A stretch of 64,000 nucleotides of DNA from assembly GCA_963575745.1 (NCBI GenBank), contig CAUYUJ010015831.1:203942-267941 (forward strand), read 5' to 3'. This document shows, piece by piece, positions 1 to 8,694 of the stretch. The notes under the pieces were generated by a model. The model saw only the letters and a program-made list of their open reading frames with translations. It had not been told where the DNA came from and did not search any database. How positions within the stretch are numbered: the first letter of the stretch is position 1; each line of letters starts with the position of its first letter. Both the position numbers and the translations under genes were made by a program. Origin of the DNA: Prorocentrum cordatum. Its lineage: Eukaryota > Sar > Dinophyceae > Prorocentrales > Prorocentraceae.

Positions 1-2310
1 TTCGACCTCGCCGCCCTGGGGGTCTGCCAACAGTGCCGCTGTCGTAACTTTCGTGGGCTCCTGGGAGGTCAGCGGAGTGGTGGATTCCGCAGACCAGTAT
101 TCGACCTCGCCACCCTGGGGCGCTGCCGACTGCGCCGCTGTCGCAACTATCGTGAGCTCCTGGGAGGTCCAGCGGAGCGGCGGACTCCGACTGTGGCCAG
201 TTGCGTGACCTCCTGGGAGGTCCAGCGGAGTGACGTCATACCCAGACCTGAGTGTGACTTGGCCGTCCCTGGGGCCTGGCACCTGCGAAACTGTCGCCAC
301 CCTGGGGGGTCTTGCGGGATGGTGGGCTACGCAGACCATTTTTATCTCGCCACCCTGGGGCGCTGCCAGTGTGCATTTTTTGTCAGTTTCGTTAGCTCCT
401 GGGAGATCCAGCTATGGGATGCCTTACGCAGGTCGGAGTTTATTCTCGCCGCCATGGGCAACTGCCCCCACTGCCGTCTCCTTTGTGGGCTCCCGGGGGC
501 CCAGCGGAGTAATGGATTTCGCCACCAGGGGGGTCTGCCAATTGCGCCGTTGTCGCAACTTCTGTGGGCTCCTGGGAGGTCCAGCGGAGTGGCAGACTCC
601 GCTGATCTAAATTCGACCTTGCCATCCTAGGGGGGACTGTCAACTGCGCCACAGTGCGTAACCTCCTGGGAGGTCCAGCGGAGTGGTGGATTCCGCAGAC
701 CCAAAGTCGACCTCGCCATCCTGGGGGGCTGCCGGCTGCGCCACTGTCGTGACCTCCTGGGAGGTCCAGCCTAGTGACGCCGTGTCCAGACCCGAGTGTG
801 GCCTCGCCGTCCCTGGGGCCTGTCACCCGCGACACTGTCGCCACCTTGGGGGCCTTGCGGAGTAGTGGGCTGCGCAGACCCAATTTGGACTTCGCCACCC
901 GTGCCGCTGTCGCCACCCTCGGGGGCTGCCAGCTGCGCCGCCATCGCAATTTTCGTAGGCTCCTGGGAGGTTCAGCGGAGTGATGGTCTACGTAGACCCG
1001 CATTAGACCTCGCCACCCTGAGGGCTGTCAACTGCGTTAGAGTGGCCACTTCCGTGAGCTCCTGGGGGGACCCAGCGGAGTTGTGGACGACGCAGGCCCA
1101 AATTCGACCTCTTCATCCTTTGGGGGACCTGTCAACTGCGCCACGGTGGCCACTTTCGCAGCCTCCTGCGAGGTCCATCGGGGTGACGGCATACCCAGAC
1201 CTGGGTGTGATTTGGCCGTCTCTGGAGCCTGGCACCCGCGAAACTCTCGCCACCTTGGAGGCCTTGCGGAGTGGTGGACTATGCAGGCCCACATTCGACA
1301 TCGCCACCCTTGGGGGCTGCCAGTTGTGCACGTTCTGCCCGTTCTGTGAGCTCCTGGGGTGGTCAGCTATGGGGTGCCGTGTGCAGATCGGAATTGGACC
1401 TCGCAACCCTGGTGAACTGCCCACTGCCGTCAACTTCATGGACTCCCGGGGGGTCCAGCCGAGTGGTGGATTACGCAGGCCCACACTTGACCTCGCCACC
1501 ATTGGGGGCTGCCACCTGCTCATGTTTTGCCAGTTCCGTGGGCTGCTGGTAGATACAAGTATGGGGTGTTTTACGCAGGTCGGAATTGGACCTCGGCACT
1601 TTGGGCAACTGCCCCACTGTCGTCGTCCTCGTTGGCTCCTGGGAAATCCACCGGAGTGGTGGATTAAAGCCCAAATTTGACCTCGCCACCTTTTGAGGGG
1701 TCTGCCAACTGCGCTGCTGTCGCAGCTGTCGTGAGCTCCCGGGAGGTCCGCAGCGGAGTGGCCAACCACGCAGACCCACGCTCGCCCTCGCCATCCTGGG
1801 GGGGCCGTCCGCTGCGCCACAGTGGCCACTTTCTTGACCTCCTGGGAGGTCCAGCGGGGTGACGTCACGCCCTGACCCGTGTGTGACCTCGCTGTCCCTG
1901 GGGCCTGCCACCTGCGAACACGTCGCCGCCTTGGAGGTTCTGCGGGGTGGTGGGCCTCGCAGACCCAGATTTGACCTCGCCATCCTGGGGGGGCTGCCAT
2001 CTGCGCATGCTTGCCAGTTTCGTGAGCTGCTGGGGAATCCAGCTATGGGATGCCATGCGCAGGTCGGAATGGGACCTCGTCACCCTGGGCAGCCGCCCCA
2101 CTGTGGTCACCTTCGTGGGCTCATGGGAGGTCTGGCGGAGTGGTGGATTTCGCAGACCTGAAACGGACCTCGCCGTCCCTGGGGGCTGCCATCTGCGAAA
2201 CCGTCGCCCATTTCGTGGACTTCTGGGGGGGGCCAGAGGAATGGTGTCTTACGGGGATCAGAACTGGACCTCGCCGTCTCTGGGGGCTGCGAACTGCGCA
2301 AGCACCGCAA
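1..2310. repeat. degenerate ~95-bp satellite array, about 24 copies
   Basis: Two landmarks recur every ~95-98 bases: a CTCCTGGGAGGTCCAGCGGA-like block and a CGACCTCGCCACCCTGGGG-like block (near 1, 99, 340, 611, 706, 1005, 1290, 1485, 1970, 2160 and 2260, for example). Variant units occur. One carries GTGACGTCATACCCAGACC (near 230, 774, 1182, 1859); another carries CTATGGGATGCC-like text followed by GCAGGTCGGA (near 413, 1368, 1558, 2043). The copies are strongly diverged. Several frames stay open for hundreds of codons on both strands, which follows from the periodicity and is not evidence of coding. The array starts before the window. Confidence 0.9.
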
Positions 2311-2637
2311 CTCCCCATTCAATGTCTTCCCTTCGCTCTCCTTCAGGCTCCCGCCTCCTCGTCTCTCGACTCCTACTCCCAGGGCCTCCTCTGTCCTCTT
2401 CAGTGCATTCAATTGTCTCTACCCTCGTGCCCGCTTGCGGTCATCGTTGGCCTGTTGTCCTCTCCCATTTTATGCCGCGGGGCTTGTCCTGCGGGTCGGG
2501 CCACGCGCGAACCTCCCATTTGGCTTTCACAAGTTGGCCTGTTGCTCTGGCCGCTGGTTGCAGATGGGTTGGACACGTCGCCAGGGTAGTTGTAATCCCC
2601 TCAGCTTTGCTCCGAAGGAGTGTAACGACAAAAAGGT
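2311..2637. other. spacer, pyrimidine-rich, no gene recognised
   Basis: This is non-repetitive, CT-rich sequence between the satellite and the spliced-leader relic. I see no convincing coding signal or element ends. Confidence 0.5.
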
Positions 2638-2647
2638 TTCACAACTG

Positions 2648-2659
2648 TTTTGGCTCAAG
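2648..2659 (+). other. relic of dinoflagellate spliced leader (DinoSL)
   Basis: TTTTGGCTCAAG matches the last 12 bases of the 22-nt dinoflagellate spliced leader exactly. The ten bases before it match poorly (about 4 of 10), as in old genomic relics. It lies ~100 bases upstream of the first SAHH-like codons. Known background: dinoflagellate mRNAs receive this leader by trans-splicing, and genes re-inserted from mRNA keep part of it. The position in front of an intron-less copy makes chance unlikely, but 12 bases alone are not proof. Confidence 0.75.
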
Positions 2660-2693
2660 GAAGGAGGTCCAGACCCAGCTGACCCGCTCAGAC

Positions 2694-3930
<1,237 letters not shown>

Positions 3931-3985
3931 GGTGTCGGAGCACCGCCGTCCTATCGCCATCGTTCCATTGACACGATCGCTCAAC

Positions 3986-4182
3986 TTTTTCCGGCTATGC
4001 AAGGATCAGGAGGGGAAAAAACACAGACACAATTAATCGTCGATTCCCAGGAAAATATAAGAAAATATGGGAAGTGGGGGGAAGACAAAAAACCAGAAAA
4101 TATGAGAAAATATGGGGAATATGTGTGTCTATGTATTTGTGTGTCCCAGGGCCCCTTCACAAGATTTTTCCGGCTATGCAAG
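3986..4182. mobile_element. AT-rich insertion flanked by an 18-bp direct repeat, inside the SAHH pseudogene
   Basis: TTTTTCCGGCTATGCAAG occurs exactly at 3986-4003 and again at 4165-4182. The ~160 bases between are far richer in A than the surroundings and contain repeated AAAATATGNGNAA-like words. A long direct repeat around an A-rich insert suggests a target-site duplication from target-primed reverse transcription, as for a SINE or short LINE tail. No coding sequence is visible inside. Confidence 0.55.
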
Positions 4183-4194
4183 TAGCCCGCGCCA

Positions 4195-4371
4195 CGGTCC
4201 TTGAGCTCGCGCGCGGGGTCAGCACTGGGGTGGCACTGTGGGGTGCGGGGCCGCCCTGGCGCGCGGAGCGCGCCATGCGGCGGCGCCGGAGGCGCCGCCC
4301 AGGGGCCCCGGCGCGGACCCAAGAACTCCGTGCGGAGCGCCAAAAGTTCGTGCCGATACCCATTTCTCTTC
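4195..4371. mobile_element. foldback element family 1, copy 1 (partial)
   Basis: GC-rich sequence with a GGCGCCGGAGGCGCC-type core and a right arm reading GGCGCGGACCCAAGAACTCC, then GCGGAGCGCCAAAAGTTCG. The arm matches the right arms of the copies at 4566-4785 and 45160-45300. Its left arm is poorly preserved. It abuts the SAHH C-terminus, so it probably helped split that pseudogene. Confidence 0.5.
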
Positions 4372-4600
4372 TCGACTTGCCGCGAAGGAGAAGGGCCACA
4401 CAGACGCGGCCTGCCTCCTCCCGAAAGATCTCGACGAGAAGATTGACATTCTTCGCCTGCCGTGGCTCGGTGCACAGCTCACGAGCCTCGCACGAAGGAG
4501 CAGGCCGACTGCATCGGTGTGAAGGCCACTGGCCCCTTCCAGCCCAACGCCCAGTCGTACTACAGTCAGCGCGAAGAAGAGAGAACAGAAGAAACATAAA
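4372..4600 (+). pseudogene. SAHH pseudogene, C-terminal part displaced by insertions
   Basis: The segment reads KGHTDAACLLPKDLDEKIDI, then LRLPWLGAQLTSLA, and after a frameshift KEQADCIGVKATGPFQP. This is the conserved SAHH C-terminus (LPK-LDEKV, LG-LT-L, KEQA-YIGV, GPF-P), which contributes to the NAD site of the neighbouring subunit in the real enzyme. It lies in the same orientation ~440 bases after the main body stops, so the pseudogene was split by the AT-rich insertion and foldback copy 1. The very end reads PNAQSYY in place of the usual PDHYRY and then enters foldback copy 2. Confidence 0.85.
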
Positions 4601-4785
4601 CTTTGGGTGCTGCGCGCGGATTTCTTGGATCCGCGCTGGGCCCTCCAGCGGCGCCTCCAGCGCCGCCCCATGGCGCGCTCCGCGCGCCAGGGAGGGGGGG
4701 TCCAGCGCGGATTCAAGAAGCATCTTCGCGGAACGCCAGAAGTTCATGTTGATGCCGTTTTTTCTTCCTCTGCCACAGGGAGCGC
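4566..4785. mobile_element. foldback element family 1, copy 2
   Basis: The left arm (TTTCTTGGATCCGCGCTGG at about 4620-4640) is the reverse complement of the right arm (CCAGCGCGGATTCAAGAA at about 4712-4730). Arm similarity continues outwards: ATAAACTTTGGGTGCTGCGC on the left matches, in reverse complement, the GCGGAACGCCAGAAGTTCAT side on the right. The core is a GGCGCCTCCAGCGCC palindrome. The arms total ~80-90 bases and the element is non-coding. Confidence 0.65.
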
Positions 4786-5611
4786 GCCAAGTAAGCACGC
4801 GCGCCTTGACATGGGGTGCCATGATGTCCGTGCCTCTGCGGCCCATCCTTTGCCGATTTCACTAGTTGCCCGCCGCCCACACAAAAACCAACTTCCGCCT
4901 CCAAGGGTCTTGCGCCCTGGCCTCCCGTCCTTAGTACACGTTTTGACTGCAGCACGCGAGGCAGCGGGCTGCCTGGCCAGGCCGAGGCCGTCCAGCGGCG
5001 GACCCTTTTCTTCTCAAGGCTGCTCGTTTTTAATGGCCACCGCGGGCCGACGGCTGCCACAGCGGCATCGTCCGCTGGGGTCGATGGATCCTGAGGCAGG
5101 ATGCTCCTGTCGCGCGGGTGCCCAGAGGGATGCGTCGACGGCATGCCGATGCGTTCGATGAGCAGAAGAAGGCCAAAGAACGTGGAAAGTATAAGGCGCT
5201 AGGGCGTGACGAGGTGGCAGAATGAGGAGTAGGAGGAGGAGGAGGAGGAGGAGAAGGAGGAGGAGGAGACGGAGTGGAAGGGGGCTGGAAAGGCGGACAA
5301 TGACTAACGATTCATGATGCGCGTTCCAGATTTTTCGTGGAGGTACCAGCTTCGTCAACGTTACTGCTCATTACCAGCTCTTGCCCTGAGCTGCGTTTAT
5401 GCATCCCTGCGTAATCAGAAGCGGTGTGTGACACCTTGTTTTTTTGGCACTCTTGTGTCCATGTGACGCTACTTGTTCTCCTCGTGCACCCTGACGTTCT
5501 CTTTGCAACCTGCTTCTTTCGGTCACCAGCTCATCGCTCTGTTCTGGCTGCTGCTTCCGCCTCTGCCGCCACCGAACGCATGGGCCTCATTCCTTCCCCT
5601 TGCCATCCTCC
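4786..5611. other. spacer with a short (GGA)n tract
   Basis: Mostly unremarkable sequence. An impure (GGA)n run lies at about 5223-5275. No credible gene. Confidence 0.4.
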
Positions 5612-6009
5612 AGGCAGAAGAGCTTTTGAGCACGCAACGGTACGTCCTGGAGTCTAAGAACAGAGACCACAGGACGAAAGACGAGGTCAGGGAGGATATG
5701 ATGAAGGTTCTCGGGGAGATCAAGCGCGTACAGGCCGCCCTCGGCCGAGGCCGCGCCTTCCCTCTCGATGACGCGGTGACGACTGGGGTGAGCGTGCGTC
5801 CTCTCTCCCGGGCTCTGCTTGCGCGGGGGGGGGCTGCGGGAGTCGAACCCGTTCTCAGCGACTTGCGGAGAGGAGGCGCGCAGCATTTGGGAGTGGACCA
5901 AGTAATGGTACTATCGGTGAGCATTCCGGGCACGAGCATTTCCCTGTTCTGGAGCCAGGCAAGTACCACGCTCGACGGGATTGATCCCAAGATCGTCGAT
6001 GCCATTTGA
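5612..6009 (+). CDS. candidate exons of an unidentified gene (weak)
   Basis: A pyrimidine-rich stretch ending CCATCCTCCAG at 5611 precedes a charged, helix-like reading segment (EELLSTQRYVLESKNRDHRT, then DEVREDMMKVLGEIKRVQAA) that ends at a GTGAGC donor-like site near 5788. A second possible exon (EPVLSDLRRGGAQHLGVDQV) ends at another GTGAGC near 5912. A third short one follows CTGGAGCCAG near 5960 and ends in a TGA stop at 6007-6009. The whole stretch also stays open in one frame, so it may be unspliced or chance. I do not recognise the product. Dinoflagellate introns tolerate non-GT donors, so the splice evidence is only suggestive. Confidence 0.3.
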
Positions 6010-6740
6010 GTGTCCCATCATATCCTAGCGGTTTTGATGTATGGACCGATCAGGTCAAACGCATCGAGGTCGGGGGCTTCGTGGACCTGAAGCTAATCAC
6101 GTCTTTTCCATTGGGAGACTCGCTGAGTATGATATCGGTAGCTCCCCTGCTTGGTCCCGAATGCGTTCGTTCGCACTTGCTCGTTCGTGGAAGCTGGCCT
6201 GTTTGTCCGCGAGCAGAGCAGGGTCCCGCGACCTCCAGTTGGTGGCGGTGGCCGTCGTAGGGAAGGTCTAGAAGCAGTTCGACCGTATCATTGGTAGGCA
6301 CACGCGTTCCAAGAACACCCAGGCGTTGCACGTCTTCCGGTTTCGACGCCTCCCCGAAGCAAAGATGACATTGCTTGTTCTCCCGCCCTGCTTCCGCGGC
6401 CTTTCGCTGAGTGACTCCGAAGGAGGGCCTGGCTACGCCGAGGTCACGATGTTGCCGTCTCAACATCTCGCCGCTCGCAGTTTTGGGTTGCTTCGGCTGC
6501 CATGTGGGGCTCTCCTCCAGGTCAGAGTCCATGGGCATGCCGATAATGCTGGGGCAGACGATCCCTGGCGGGAGGCGGAGGGATGGCTCGACTACCAGCT
6601 CGTGTGGCGGCTGTGGCGTTCTGGACCTCGGCCGCGATGCTGCCACGCAAGCCTGCGACTCTCTTCGCCAACCCGCGGCGCAGCCAGCGGACGCAAGGCA
6701 TCTCCGATGCGTGGCACTGCCTCCGTGCTGGCCGGCTGTC
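6010..6740. other. spacer; minus strand open but unsupported
   Basis: A minus-strand frame (about 6550 down to 6050) stays open and reads protein-like, with a CHLCFG motif. It has no recognised domain and its upstream part runs through a foldback element, so I do not call a gene. Confidence 0.35.
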
Positions 6741-7205
6741 CCGGGAAGGGCGGTGACCTCCGCCGTCCAAGCTCCCCGGAGGCGGGGCTTCGTCCATGAC
6801 CACCGTCCGGGGGGTCGACCTTCGGGGACTTCGGCAGGCGGCGGGTGTGGACTCGTTCGGGCCCTGGGAGTGCCACATGAGCACATGTACGTGTGTATGT
6901 ACACAGTTGGTGCATAAATACATACATATAAATATATGCATGTGTGTATAAGTGTGTATACACATACATGAACATGTATGTATATATGCATATATATACA
7001 TGTAGAGAGAGAGATCTAGAACGTACCTATATCTAAATCTTTCTCTCTATGGATACATATATATATGTGTATTTGTACGTACCCACAACCATAGCCACTG
7101 CCTGCCGAGGCCCCCGAAGATCGCTCCCCGAGGCGGTGCCCATGGACAAATCGCCCCCCCCGCCCACCCGGCAGGACGCTCCGCCCGAGGCAGGGCGCGG
7201 AGGCC
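6741..7205. mobile_element. foldback element with AT-rich centre
   Basis: The left arm near 6795-6845 (GTCCATGACCACCG..., GACCTTCGGGGACTTCGGCA) pairs with the right arm near 7095-7147, whose reverse complement reads GTCCATGGGCACCG... and GATCTTCGGGGGCCTCGGCA. Arm similarity extends outward to about 6750 and 7195. Between the arms (6890-7080) is a strongly AT-rich stretch of TATATGCATGTGTGTATA-like text, striking in this GC-rich sequence. No ORF. This is the layout of a non-autonomous foldback or MITE-type element. No clear target duplication was found. Confidence 0.55.
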
Positions 7206-7319
7206 GCTCAGCGCTGCCGCGCACGAGCTCGCGCGCCTCCCCCCCGCGGCCTTGGCGCGGCTGCGCCCCCCCCCCCCTCCCCGCGCGGCTCAACCTCAAG
7301 CAGTGGCGAAGCGTCCTGG

Positions 7320-7500
7320 CTCGCCTATCGCCCTACCAAACAATGTTCTAAGAACATTTGGTGGTTTCCACGAAATGTTCTTTAAACATTTCTGGCGGAG
7401 TCTGTCTTATTTTAGCACATCGGCTTTATGTTCTATGTACATTGTTTTTGTTCTTAGAGCATTTTTGGGTTCTAAGAATATTTCGTGGTAGGAATGTCGG
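7320..7500 (+). mobile_element. TTCTAAGAA-type TIR element, copy A
   Basis: A small palindromic start (CTACCAAACAATGTTCTAAG continuing into AACATTTGGTGG) is followed by AT-rich DNA with repeated GTTCTTAGA/TTCTAAGAA words and the end TATTTCGTGGTAGG. In opposite orientation, 14860-15055 carries the same landmarks, including CTACCACGAAGTGTTCTTAG and the neighbouring GGTCCCTGCTCAA block. The element is repeated and mobile-like, with no ORF. Confidence 0.5.
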
Positions 7501-7559
7501 GACGGTCGGTCCCTGCTCAACAACCGGGCCCGGTGGTGCGCTCCAGTGGTCTGCTCCCG

Positions 7560-7715
7560 GCTCGTGCCCGCCCCCCCAGAACCCCTCGCGTCGCGAAAAA
7601 TCGTGGCGGGAGGGTTTTCGCCAGTTTCGGCCTCCAGAGGCTCTCGCCGGGCCTCGGGACCGCCAAAAAGCGACTCAGGATGAAAAACCGGTCCCCGGGA
7701 AAGGGTCCAGACTTC
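7560..7715 (+). repeat. dispersed GC-rich repeat, copy shared with 55780-55885
   Basis: CCCCTCGCGTCGCGA..., GCCGGGCCTCGGGACCGCC and GACTCAGGATGAAAAACCGG line up in order with CCCCTCGCGTTGCGAC..., CCGGGCCCCCGGGCCGTCC and GACTCGGGATGAAGAGCCGG at 55788-55880. No element ends or coding potential seen. Confidence 0.5.
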
Positions 7716-7839
7716 TGAGGGTCACGCCATGGAAAAATCATGACGTCCGGGGTCTGGGGAGCCGCAAAGCCGGCCAGCCGGGGTGTGGACGGCTGACGGC
7801 CTCGGCTGGCAGGGTCGGAGGGCTAGTGGTCCAGCAGTG

Positions 7840-8045
7840 GTGAGGAGTAGTCTCGGCCTCCCAGATGGGGTCCGAGCGTGTGGCGTCGCAGGATCGCTCC
7901 GCAGCGCCGATACATCGGCGACGCGGCTCGATGTGGGGGCCCGATCTTCTCTACGCCGGCAGCGCCGATGTGCATCGCCGACGTCGCCAATGCATCGGCG
8001 ATGCATCGGCGATGCGGCGCGATCCTCCGACCCCTACAAGGGTAG
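7840..8045. mobile_element. GCATCGGCGATG foldback element
   Basis: The left arm (GATCGCTCCGCAGCGCCGAT...CATCGGCGACG) and right arm (CGCCGATGTGCATCGCCGAC...GCGGCGCGATCCTCC) are reverse-complementary around a centre near GGGGGCCCGATCTTC. The same words occur inside the TIR element at 15104-15337, where GGACCCCATCTAGGAGG matches the reverse complement of CCTCCCAGATGGGGTCC at 7858-7874. Confidence 0.6.
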
Positions 8046-8189
8046 TGAAAAATAGTTTTGGGCACGATTTGTTTTGTTTCTATTTTTACCTAACAGCGGA
8101 GACTGATAGGTTTCTAGTGGGATCAAAAGAGAGCAGCAGATCACTCCACAGGGGGGTCCGGGCAGGTGTTGGGAGTTGCCGGGCGGCAG

Positions 8190-8575
8190 TGAGCCGGGCT
8201 CGTTTTTCACCAACAGTCACACACTTCGTGCTCTTCGCCTTCCCAGAACTCCATTCCCAGGCCACATTCTGGGGGGCCGGATGCAACTGTAGGCCACTTC
8301 GTGCTCTTCGACATCCCAGAACGCCATTCCCGGGCCACATTCTGGATGCCCGGAGCCAACTGTAGGCCACTTCGTGCTCTTCCATTTCCCAGAACTCCAT
8401 TCCCGGGCCACATTTTGGATGCCCGGAGCCAACTGTAAGCCACTTCGTGCTCTTCCATTTCCCGAAACTCCATTCCCGGGCCACATTTTGGATGCCCGGA
8501 GCCAACTGTAGGCCACTTCCTGGTCTTCGAGTTCCCAGAACTCCATTCCCGGGCCACATTTTGAATAGCCAGACG
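8190..8575. repeat. 72-73-bp tandem repeat, 5 copies
   Basis: The landmark CACTTCGTGCTCTTC recurs near 8223, 8296, 8369, 8441 and 8514. Each unit also has CCAGAACTCCATTCCCGGGC, CACATTTTGGATGCCCGGAG and CCAACTGTAGG. The array ends 120 bases before the EEP-like gene and could fall within its upstream region. Confidence 0.9.
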
Positions 8576-8694
8576 CTTCATACTCCTTCCGCCACAGCTG
8601 TGTTTGGTTCAGGACTTGCTAGTGACACTGCAGTCCTCTGCATTCAATCGTGCCACTGCATTCATTCACTGCAGACCACTGAGTTTTGATTGCA

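Noticed and set aside
1-2310. Long overlapping ORFs on both strands (up to 370 codons)
   Set aside because: They follow the ~95-bp satellite period, are repetitive, and lack domain-like sequence.
2648-2659. Spliced-leader RNA gene
   Set aside because: Only the 3' 12 bases match, with no donor GT or SL RNA body following. It fits an mRNA-derived relic.
6050-6991. 313-codon minus-strand ORF
   Set aside because: Its N-terminal half translates the AT-rich foldback element, and no domain is recognisable in the rest.
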